Of a stretch of 64,000 nucleotides of DNA, positions 27,314-34,490 are shown in pieces (positions within the stretch are counted from its first letter, which is position 1; the number at the start of each line of letters is the position of its first letter). Origin of the DNA: Bacteroidetes bacterium UKL13-3. GTDB lineage: Bacteria; Bacteroidota; Bacteroidia; UKL13-3. The notes under the pieces are model-generated. The model did no database searches. It had not been told where the DNA came from and saw only the letters and a program-made list of their open reading frames with translations. The position numbers and the translations under genes were made by a program. The stretch lies in the NCBI GenBank assembly GCA_001602415.1, contig CP012155.1, forward strand, positions 2,226,223 through 2,290,222. The letters run 5' to 3'.

Positions 27314-27776
27314 TATTTTACTCGACACCTCTTTTTGTATACGGCTGCTCAAAAGCAATGATGATTTACATCAACACGCAAAAGACTATTTCAAATATTT
27401 TTTAGAAAAGAAAATTGAGATTTATCTTTCATCAATTGTTATCGCTGAGTACTCCGTAAAAGATGACCCTACTAATTTGCCTTTAGAGTTTGTAAAGATT
27501 ATACCTTTTGACTTTTTCGATGGCAAAACGGCTGGAGAATTTCATTCGATATTACTCAATGATAAAGACCTAATAAAAGACATTGGTCGAGATGTTGTTA
27601 AAGATGATTGCAAGTTGATAGCACAATTGTTTAATAGAAATATACAAGGCTATATTACTAAAGACCGCAAATCATTCACTAAGTTTTTTGAACCAATACA
27701 GGCATCGAAAAGTTTTGCAACTGAATTGCTTGATTTGGAAATTCCACTGAAAGATTTTAAAGGAGAACTATTTTAA
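27306..27776 (+). CDS. PIN-domain ribonuclease-like protein
   Basis: The product is 156 residues from the ATG at 27306, chosen because the strong ribosome-binding site GAGGAGG precedes it (rare in this window); a TTG at 27282 is an alternative. The PIN fold shows its acidic residues in LLDTSFCIRLL (Asp), V-I-A-E-Y-S (Glu), V-K-D-D-C-K (Asp) and Y-I-T-K-D-R-K-S-F. Such proteins are Mg2+-dependent RNases, most often VapC-type toxins. The gene overlaps the unknown gene upstream by 8 bp, which suggests a two-component toxin/defence unit. Confidence 0.82.
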   Translation: MDSILLDTSFCIRLLKSNDDLHQHAKDYFKYFLEKKIEIYLSSIVIAEYSVKDDPTNLPLEFVKIIPFDFFDGKTAGEFHSILLNDKDLIKDIGRDVVKDDCKLIAQLFNRNIQGYITKDRKSFTKFFEPIQASKSFATELLDLEIPLKDFKGELF

Positions 27777-27791
27777 TCAAGCCATCTCACA

Positions 27792-27858
27792 GGTGTAAGC
27801 ACATTTGCAATTCGCACAAGTCAACGCACAGACCAAAAATTGCAAAAGAGCTTCCACC
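27792..27858 (+). repeat. Covarying hairpin repeat, copy 3
   Basis: It begins 15 bp after the PIN stop. The outer stem GGTGTAAGC/GCTTCCACC has one mismatch, the loop is ACATT opposite AAAGA, the inner stem is TGCAATT/AATTGCA, and the apical part reads CGCACAAG. Stem sequences differ from copies 1 and 2 but pairing is kept. The gap 27777-28213 holds this and element copy B, and no gene. Confidence 0.65.
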
Positions 27859-28046
27859 TCACCGACCCAAAAGAGAACTGCGAAGCAATCACGAACACCT
27901 ATAAAAACAATAAAGAAGTGAGTAATTTCATTTTTTTTTCCAACGCTTTAAAAAACAAAAAACGCAACGCACAGCCGACACTCAATGACACGACAACTCA
28001 ATAACGACAATGGTTTACAAACGGACAGCCAAGAACGCCAGCACCT

Positions 28047-28184
28047 AACAGCACCTACAAAAAATTGGCGGTTCAGTGCTTCGTATGACAGTTTTGTTGT
28101 TAAACAAACATTAGTGCTTCGTATGAAGTTTAGTGGTGAAAATCGCCAACTTCTTGTAGCTGCCAACCGTTGGCGGCAATGGTA
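28047..28184 (+). repeat. Conserved ~137-bp noncoding element, copy B
   Basis: Shares with copy A (20493-20629) the blocks AACAGCACCTACAA, AATTGGCGGTTCAGTGCTT, AGTGCTTCGTAT, AAATCGCC and CAATGGTA. A long imperfect stem can form (GCACCTACAA.. with ..TTGTAGCTGC, and GGCG with CGCC). ACCTAAC (28043-28049) matches the integron R'' consensus RYYYAAC. The 3' end holds GTTGGCGGC (28169-28177), the exact reverse complement of GCCGCCAAC (29850-29858) after the next gene. Confidence 0.55.
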
Positions 28185-28213
28185 AGAAACAGACAATCAA
28201 ATAAACAAATCTT

Positions 28214-29836
28214 ATGACAGTAATTTTAATTTTAGCACTTATCGTAGTTTTCATACTATGGTTGACAGGTAAGAAAAAACTTCAACAAATCATATCTGAC
28301 CTAACAAGCAGACTTGAAACCTCGGAGAAAAACTATAAAGACTTAGAAAACGAACACACTTCGTTAACGGACAAATATTCTAAGCTTTCAAAGTATGAAG
28401 GACTCCTTGATATTGAAGAAAAGGCAAATGAAATACTTTCAAATGCGAACAAGACGGCAAACGAGTTGACAATAAAAGCGAAAGAAGAGCTAAATAAGGC
28501 AATAGAAGATGCAAATTTCAAAAGGCAGATAGCTAGTGAAGAAGTTGAAAAACTAAAAAAACAATCGGAGTTACTTTTTTCAACTGCAAAATCTGGCGCA
28601 GATAAAATAATTGAAGAAGCTAATAGAAAAGCTGAAGAACTGGCAGGTGAAGCAATGAAAGCTTTAAACAATCAAAAGGAACTTGAAAAGACTGCAAAAG
28701 CAATGAAAAATATTATTGAAGGCTATGGAGACCAATATCTAGTTCCGACATTCAGCCTTTTAGACGACTTAGCAGACGAGTTCGGACACACAGAAGCTGG
28801 AGTTAAGCTAAAAGATTCTAGAGAATACACTCGCAAACTCATTAAAGAAAATAAAGCTGCAAAATGTGACTACGTTGAAAACTATCGAAGAACTACTGCA
28901 ATAAATTTCGTTCTTGACGCATTTAACGGTAAAGTAGACTCTATTTTATCCAAAGTTAAAAAGGATAATTTTGGAACTTTAGAACAGAAAATCAAAGATG
29001 CTTTCCAACTTGTAAATAATAATGGGAAAGCGTTTAGAGATGCTGTAATAACTCAAGAATATCTTGATGCAAGATTAGCAGAATTAAAATGGGCTGTAGT
29101 TGCTCAGGAACTAAAATGGCAAGAACAAGAAGAACAAAGACAAATTCGAGAACAAATTAGAGAAGAAGAAAAAGCAAGAAGGGAATTTGAAAGAGCAATA
29201 AAAGAAGCTCAAAAAGAAGAAGAAACATTAAAAAGACTAATTGAAAAGGCTCAAAAAGAAGTTAGTCAAGCAACAGAAGAACAAAAAGCAAAGTTTGAAG
29301 AACGACTCAAAGAATTGGAAGGTAAATTGAAAGAAGCGGAAGAGAAAAATCAAAGAGCGTTATCAATGGCACAGCAGACAAAATCCGGCAATGTTTATAT
29401 AATATCAAATATTGGTTCATTTGGAGAGAATGTATATAAAATTGGTATGACTAGACGACTTGAACCCCTTGACAGGATTAGAGAATTAGGTGACGCAAGC
29501 GTTCCATTTGAGTTTGACGTTCATTCAATGATTTATAGTGACGATGCTCCTGGACTTGAAAGAGAATTACATAAGAAGTTCCTACGCTTACAAATGAATA
29601 AAGTAAATCCACGCAAGGAATTTTTCAGAGTTAGTTTAGCAGACATTAGAAATGAAATTGACAAAATGAATATCAATGCTAAATGGACAATGACCGCAGA
29701 AGCTCGACAATTTAGAGAGAGTTTAGCAATTGAGCAGGCAATATCAAATGACAAACAAAAACAAGAAGAATGGGAAAAATACCAAATGGAACTTGACCCA
29801 GTAAGTGTAGAGTATGACGAAGAAACCGAAGCATAG
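28214..29836 (+). CDS. Membrane-anchored DUF4041/T5orf172 (GIY-YIG-like) protein
   Basis: This 540-residue protein begins with a transmembrane helix (ILILALIVVFILWL), then a long coiled coil (~20-165). A DUF4041-like region follows (MKNIIEGYGDQYLVPTFSLL through FRDAVITQEYLDARLAELKW). A second Glu/Lys-rich coil (~295-390) leads to a C-terminal T5orf172/MUG113-type GIY-YIG domain (~395-475: GNVYIISN, VYKIGMTRRLEPLDRIRELG, LERELHKKF, KEFFRV). Similar proteins occur in phages and defence islands. It sits alone between copy B and a hairpin, bounded by a 9-bp inverted repeat, as if carried as a cassette. Confidence 0.85.
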   Translation: MTVILILALIVVFILWLTGKKKLQQIISDLTSRLETSEKNYKDLENEHTSLTDKYSKLSKYEGLLDIEEKANEILSNANKTANELTIKAKEELNKAIEDANFKRQIASEEVEKLKKQSELLFSTAKSGADKIIEEANRKAEELAGEAMKALNNQKELEKTAKAMKNIIEGYGDQYLVPTFSLLDDLADEFGHTEAGVKLKDSREYTRKLIKENKAAKCDYVENYRRTTAINFVLDAFNGKVDSILSKVKKDNFGTLEQKIKDAFQLVNNNGKAFRDAVITQEYLDARLAELKWAVVAQELKWQEQEEQRQIREQIREEEKARREFERAIKEAQKEEETLKRLIEKAQKEVSQATEEQKAKFEERLKELEGKLKEAEEKNQRALSMAQQTKSGNVYIISNIGSFGENVYKIGMTRRLEPLDRIRELGDASVPFEFDVHSMIYSDDAPGLERELHKKFLRLQMNKVNPRKEFFRVSLADIRNEIDKMNINAKWTMTAEARQFRESLAIEQAISNDKQKQEEWEKYQMELDPVSVEYDEETEA

Positions 29837-29849
29837 ACAAAGAACCACA

Positions 29850-29899
29850 GCCGCCAACAAATAGCGCTTAAACGAAGTGTACCCACTTCGTTTTAAGCG
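29850..29899 (+). terminator. GCCGCCAAC core and strong hairpin after the DUF4041 gene
   Basis: CGCTTAAACGAAGTG (29865-29879) pairs with CACTTCGTTTTAAGCG (29884-29899) with a single bulge and a 4-base loop. Just outside are GCCGCCAAC (29850-29858) and GTGTTGAC (~29901). There is no T run directly after the stem, so a recombination-site-like or RNA-stability role is as likely as termination. Confidence 0.5.
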
Positions 29900-30011
29900 T
29901 GTGTTGACTGAAGCGTGACGGGGTTTTTTGCGAGTTATGTGTTTTGAATGTTTGGGATTATTTTTGGCTGCTTGGTGGGTGTATTTTTAGTTGGTGCAGC
30001 TTTACTTTTTT

Positions 30012-30033
30012 AGCGCTTTAATGCGCTTTTTTT
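30012..30033 (+). terminator. Intrinsic terminator before the IS982 element
   Basis: AGCGC and GCGCT around a TTTAAT loop (30012-30027) are followed by a T run on the plus strand. It could end the DUF4041 transcript. The rest of 29900-30121 is T/G-rich noncoding sequence with another small hairpin (TTGCC/GGCAA near 30100-30117). Confidence 0.55.
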
Positions 30034-30121
30034 GTGCTTTTTGTTTTGCAGGCTGGTAACTTTTGTGTGTTGTTTTAGGTTTTGGGCAATGCGCGGCCTA
30101 GTTGCCTGTTTTAGGCAATTA

Positions 30122-31188
30122 ACCTGAGTTCGGGATAAGAAAGTGTTGATTATTTTGTTTATAATTATTTGGTAATCAAATAATTAGTAGCATTGGAAGT
30201 GTTAATTTTGTAGTCCAAAAAAACATAAAAAACACACCAATGCTACGAGATAAAATTACAGAAACTTTTGTAAAAGTTGATGATTTCTGCAATGAATTTG
30301 AAATTTTGTATTCAAAACACCAATTACCCGCACCATCAAACGTTAAAACAAGAAATAGAAAAGCCGGAATGTGTGACTCTGAAATTATCACACTCCTGAT
30401 TGCGTTTCATGGTGGTCAATTCAGGAATTTCAAGCATTTTTATGTAGACTATGTGTCTGTTCATTTAAGAGAAGATTTTCCCGGATTGGTTTCCTATAAC
30501 AGGTTTATTGAATTGAGTCATCGTTGTGCTATTGCATTCATGTTGTTTCTCCATCATTGTTGAAAAGGCGAGTGCACTGGCATTAGCTTTATTGATTCTA
30601 CTGTACTGCGTGTTTGTCACAACAAAAGGATAAAGCGTAATAAAACATTTAAAGGCTTTGCAGAGGTTGGTAAATCATCAATGGGATGGTTCTTTGGCTT
30701 TAAACTTCACCTGATTATAAACGACAAAGGTGAGATATTATCTTTCTTTCTAACCAAAGGAAATGTGGATGATAGAGATGCTAAAACAATTACCAATATG
30801 ACTAAAGACCTTTTCGGAAAACTATTTGGAGATAAGGGATATATCTCAAAAGCATTGAGTGATCTGCTTTTTGGCAACGGTATACAACTCATTACAGCTG
30901 TAAGAAGAAACATGAAATCTAAAGCATTGAGCAATGAAGAGAAACTTCTTTTAAGGAAACGGTCCGTGATTGAAACCGTAAATGATGAGTAAAAAAACAT
31001 TTGTCAAGTTGAACATACAAGACATCGCTCTATCAGCGGTTTTCTTCTTAATGTTATGAGTGCAATTGCTGCGTATTCTTTCTTTCCTAAAAAACCTTCC
31101 ATCAAAAAAGATATTGAGGAAACAAACCCTCAGCTTATCAAGCAACTTGAACAACAATTGACATTGGCGGCTTAATTCGAACTCAGGT
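30122..31188 (+). mobile_element. IS982-family insertion sequence (inactive)
   Basis: The terminal inverted repeats are clear: ACCTGAGTTCG begins at 30122 and its reverse complement CGAACTCAGGT ends at 31188. The element is about 1.07 kb and has one transposase with two in-frame stop codons. No target duplication flanks it. The right end abuts codon ~1 of a response-regulator C-terminal stub, so sequence beside it was lost after or during insertion. It marks the right border of the accessory island. Confidence 0.85.
30240..31175 (+). pseudogene. IS982-family transposase with two in-frame stops
   Basis: The frame runs 311 codons from the ATG at 30240 to a TAA at 31173-31175, but is broken by TGA at 30561-30563 and TAA at 30990-30992, both in the same frame. 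The catalytic core is recognisable: FIDSTVLRVCHNKR, GWFFGFKLHLIIND, LFGDKGYIS and KRSVIETVNDE. The second stop most simply replaces a Leu TTA before KNICQVEHTRHRS. Two independent nonsense mutations indicate a long-dead copy. Confidence 0.88.
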
Positions 31189-31349
31189 TGATTGATAAAA
31201 TTCAACTCAACAACCGAGCTCATTTAGTATCGTATGCATACACTTACGGTTTAATATATACCTTCGAATCCCTTAAAAATTTACCAAAACCAAAACCAAA
31301 ACAATCGGAATCGGAAAATGAAAACGAAAATCGTTTGGCAATAGAGTAA
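31188..31349 (+). pseudogene. C-terminal stub of a LuxR-type response regulator
   Basis: Fifty-three codons (LIDKIQLNNRAHLVSY... ending RLAIE and TAA) match the C terminus of the regulator at 33608-34336. The first ~87 bp have drifted. The last 75 bp of coding sequence plus the start of the terminator, 92 bp in all (31275-31366), are identical to 34262-34353. The N-terminal receiver and most of the DNA-binding domain are missing at the IS982 junction. Confidence 0.85.
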
Positions 31350-31350
31350 C

Positions 31351-31389
31351 AAAAATGCTCCGACTCATCAAATGAATCGGAGCATTTTT
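31351..31389 (+). terminator. Intrinsic terminator after the regulator stub
   Basis: AAAAATGCTCCGA (31351-31363) pairs with TCGGAGCATTTTT (31377-31389), with TCAT/ATGA extending the stem. The A and T flanks make it bidirectional, so it could also stop the convergent gene that ends at 31533. Confidence 0.8.
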
Positions 31390-31532
31390 ATTTACGCAGT
31401 TAATCTAACATTGTTAGCCGATTATAAATTCCTTTAAAATAAATGACACCGAATTAGTTAGTCCCTTACTCAAGCTTATCATTCAACTTTTCGGACGACA
31501 CGTCAGGGTCAACAAGAATACTACCATGCGTA

Positions 31533-33047
31533 TCAATTATAATTGGGGGCTATTGTATACTCTTTTAGATACATTGAAGCGTTAATATTACCAATCGATA
31601 AAACAACTTTATTTTTATCAGACCAGCACGAAGGCTTGATAGGAGTCTTTATCTTTTTTTCATATGATACCTCACCCGTTTGAAGATCATAAATATTCAT
31701 GTAAGTCGTACCTTTTGAATAGAAACTGTAAAATAGATGATTACCGTCAATTTGAGAGATAGCTAACATTTCAAAAGGCTTTTTTGAATTCCCCCCTGGC
31801 TCTAATGGCAAAACTAAACCTGCAAAATCAAGGTTATTTAGTTTTATAAGTTCTCCGCTGATTACATTTTGAGCATAATTCAAATACTGGTAATATTGAT
31901 GAATAGTATCGTTAATTGTTGCAAAAGCGAACCAGGTGTTAGTATATCCAATACCTCTATTTATGTAGAAGGAATCTAATGTTGGCCTTAAAAATTTATT
32001 AAATACTACAGAATCATCAGTTGGATTTTTACTGTATAAAGCAGATGTATAGAAACTTTCAGTTTTGTTCAAATTTGAGGCATTTCTAACATCTGAAAAC
32101 AAACTGAATATATAGCCTTTATTGGCTTCAATGGTAAATGGGTAGAGGGTTGTCACATCAAAAGAAATGTTTTCAGTTCGAACTTCGGATGAAAAAAAAT
32201 AGAATTTTGCAAACATTGACTTAATTGACCCTTCAGAAAGCAAATAAAACTCTTCTACCTCATCTAAGTTACTATTATAAGTATACACTCCGATTAGTGA
32301 ATATAAACTACCCTCATTAACTTTTAATTTATGAAGTATTAAAGTTGGCTTCCTCCGTTTTTCGAAATATGATTTATTTGCTAAAATATCAGCGGATGAT
32401 AACTTCAGGAACTTAGTAAGAAAAAATTCATAAAGTGTATCATTCAAGACAATTGGAGTAATATCTATTTTTCGTTCCTTACTTGATAGTAGATAATGGT
32501 ATTTATATAAAATATTGGAGAGAAGAAGATTATTGCCAAAAGACTGTAATTCGTTTGCGTAATATGGTATTAATTTTTTTCGCTCGATTAGGGATATCGA
32601 AGATTCTTCAATTTCAAATGATATTGGAATATTTTCTATTACGATTCCTACAATGTCAGATTGAAAAATAATGTCATTCTGCTCATTCTTAATAATCAAT
32701 TGACTATAATTTCTGTTTCCGAGTAAAGATTGGTAAATTTTGGGGTTTGTATTAACCCTAAGGATATTTTTGTCATCCAATCTGAAATGTTCGGTAGCAA
32801 GCCTCAATCCTTCTTGTTTTGAATTATAGGGAGTATGAAGATGATACTTTAGTTTATACTTACCAAAAAAATTCTGTTCCAAATCAAAAAAGGATTCAGA
32901 GCATTTAAGACAATCTTTGGGGGAGAGAACTACAGAATAAGAATAAGTTTCAGCAAACAGCATTTTACTGCTCAAAATCATATGCCCGGTCAAAATGAAT
33001 AACCATTTTAACCGGGCAAAGAATCTACTTGTTATCAATGTATCCAT
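31533..33047 (-). CDS. Hypothetical secreted protein
   Basis: The product is 504 residues from the ATG at 33047 (MDTLITSRFF). A hydrophobic stretch (WLFILTGHMILSSKMLFA) is a likely signal peptide. A frame start at 33137 is possible but lies far inside the upstream gene. The mature N terminus has a C-L-K-C pair. The rest is rich in aromatic residues and beta strands, with phrases such as GIGYTNTWFAFATIN and SQIDGNHLFYSFY that suggest a beta-propeller. I do not recognise the family. It overlaps the small upstream gene by 23 bp, so the two are a coupled pair. Confidence 0.7.
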   Translation of the reverse strand: MDTLITSRFFARLKWLFILTGHMILSSKMLFAETYSYSVVLSPKDCLKCSESFFDLEQNFFGKYKLKYHLHTPYNSKQEGLRLATEHFRLDDKNILRVNTNPKIYQSLLGNRNYSQLIIKNEQNDIIFQSDIVGIVIENIPISFEIEESSISLIERKKLIPYYANELQSFGNNLLLSNILYKYHYLLSSKERKIDITPIVLNDTLYEFFLTKFLKLSSADILANKSYFEKRRKPTLILHKLKVNEGSLYSLIGVYTYNSNLDEVEEFYLLSEGSIKSMFAKFYFFSSEVRTENISFDVTTLYPFTIEANKGYIFSLFSDVRNASNLNKTESFYTSALYSKNPTDDSVVFNKFLRPTLDSFYINRGIGYTNTWFAFATINDTIHQYYQYLNYAQNVISGELIKLNNLDFAGLVLPLEPGGNSKKPFEMLAISQIDGNHLFYSFYSKGTTYMNIYDLQTGEVSYEKKIKTPIKPSCWSDKNKVVLSIGNINASMYLKEYTIAPNYN

Positions 33048-33402
33048 CTGATTCAAATGTAAACTTAATCCAATTTTGCTCTTCATTATATTCTTGTCCA
33101 ACAAGTATGCCTTCGCCAAGTGTCTTCCAATCTCCATTCTCCATAAGTGCCTCTACTTTGGTTCTATCAGCTGAAGAGCTTGACCTCGTGCATATTTCAT
33201 CACTTTTTCTGTCACAATAAACAGTTTTGATTGTAACAATTAAAATTTGAATATCCACATCTGCAATCCAATTACCCTTGGGAGCTTGTCTGTTAACCTT
33301 ATTTATAGATTGTTTGTCAGGGGGTGTTATTTTGTTAGAACACAATGAAACAAATGGTACAAGGGCAGTAATCAATAAAACAATGATGATTTTAACTTTC
33401 AT
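33025..33402 (-). CDS. Small secreted protein of unknown function
   Basis: This 125-residue product has a signal peptide (MKVKIIIVLLITALVPFVSL, then CSN). The Cys could be lipidated, but the residue before it (Leu) is not a good lipobox. The mature part has NWIADVDIQILIVTIKTVYCDRKSDEICTRSSSS and an acidic C terminus. It is upstream of and overlaps the 504-residue secreted protein gene by 23 bp, so the two products probably work together. No family recognised. Confidence 0.7.
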   Translation of the reverse strand: MKVKIIIVLLITALVPFVSLCSNKITPPDKQSINKVNRQAPKGNWIADVDIQILIVTIKTVYCDRKSDEICTRSSSSADRTKVEALMENGDWKTLGEGILVGQEYNEEQNWIKFTFESDGYIDNK

Positions 33403-33607
33403 ATTTAACTTAATTAATATTTACCCACTTAACAAAGGCATCGGCATTCCTTGCTTCACTCCATTAACTGCGCGCTAGTTTATTTCATAAAGCAATTCAA
33501 AGATTATCTATTCTATTCACTGCTGCAATCCCAAAATCTCGATTATTTGTACCGGTACCATTTTTCGAGATTTCCCAATTTGGTATTTACAATATAGGCT
33601 ATTAGAT

Positions 33608-34336
33608 TTGAGTATGCCAAGAAAAGTAATAACCCTAGGAATAGCAGATGATATGATGCTTGACCAAGCTTTGATTGAATACAATATTAAAGCCATTAAA
33701 AACACCCAAATTCTTTTTAGAAGTGGTAACGGATATGAATTGTTACATAAACTCAACCATTTTAAACCTGACATTTTAATTATTGACATGTACATGCCAT
33801 TAATGAATGGATGGGAAACCATACATGAACTGAATAAAATGGGATATGCAGGCAATATTATTTGCACCACGGCCGGTTATGAATTTAATTTAATAGACCG
33901 ACTAAAACAATTAGGCGTAAAAGGCTTTGCCCGAAAACACACCAATCATATGACCAAAGCCGTAAAAGAAGTATCGGAAGGCCTAACATACTACCATAAC
34001 GAATTTGCTTTGTACAAGGGCGATTTGCATAAACCCCTCGAAACAGAAAAAGTTGAAATAAGCGGAAAAGAGATTGACATTATCAATATGCTAGCTAACG
34101 GAAAATCTTCAAAGTAGATTGCTCAGCAATTAGGCACATATACTCCAGAAACAATTGATACGTATATAAGAAACCTGATTGATAAATTTCAACTCAACAA
34201 CCGAGCTCATCTGGTTTCATATGGGCATATGTTTGGGTTAATTTATACCTTTGATTCCCTCAAAAATTTACCAAAACCAAAACCAAAACAATCGGAATCG
34301 GAAAATGAAAACGAAAATCGTTTGGCAATAGAGTAA
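33608..34336 (+). pseudogene. LuxR-family response regulator interrupted by an in-frame TAG
   Basis: Codons 1-169 encode a receiver domain: acidic pair in GIADDMM, phospho-acceptor Asp in I-I-D-M-Y-M-P (~58), Thr/Ser in CTTAGYE, Lys in FARKHT; then the start of a LuxR helix-turn-helix (KEIDIINMLANGKSSK). TAG at 34115-34117 stops it. The same frame continues IAQQLGTYTPETIDTYIRNLIDKFQLNNRAHLVSY to a TAA at 34334-34336. The missing part is the DNA-recognition helix, so the short product could only act as a lone receiver. Suppression or assembly error cannot be excluded. No sensor kinase is nearby. Confidence 0.85.
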
Positions 34337-34337
34337 C

Positions 34338-34375
34338 AAAAATGCTCCGACTCTTAGCTGAGTAGGAGCTTTTTG
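34338..34375 (+). terminator. Intrinsic terminator after the response regulator
   Basis: The AAAAATGCTCCGACTC arm pairs imperfectly with GAGTAGGAGCTTTTT. The left arm is identical to that of the terminator at 31351, while the right arm and loop differ, which marks the end of the 92-bp identity between the two loci. Confidence 0.7.
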
Positions 34376-34490
34376 TTACTCTCATGAGCATATTCTTATT
34401 AGTATCTGTTCTCGATACAACCCTAGCTTATTCCTTCCCTGTGTTTACTAGAACTGACTTACTTATTAACTAATAAGCTGAATTAATATA

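Noticed and set aside
20493-28184. Calling the two ~137-bp elements true integron attC sites
   Set aside because: The GTTRRRY core is not matched, no integron integrase is present, and fold symmetry alone is not enough. It is kept only as a hypothesis in the findings.
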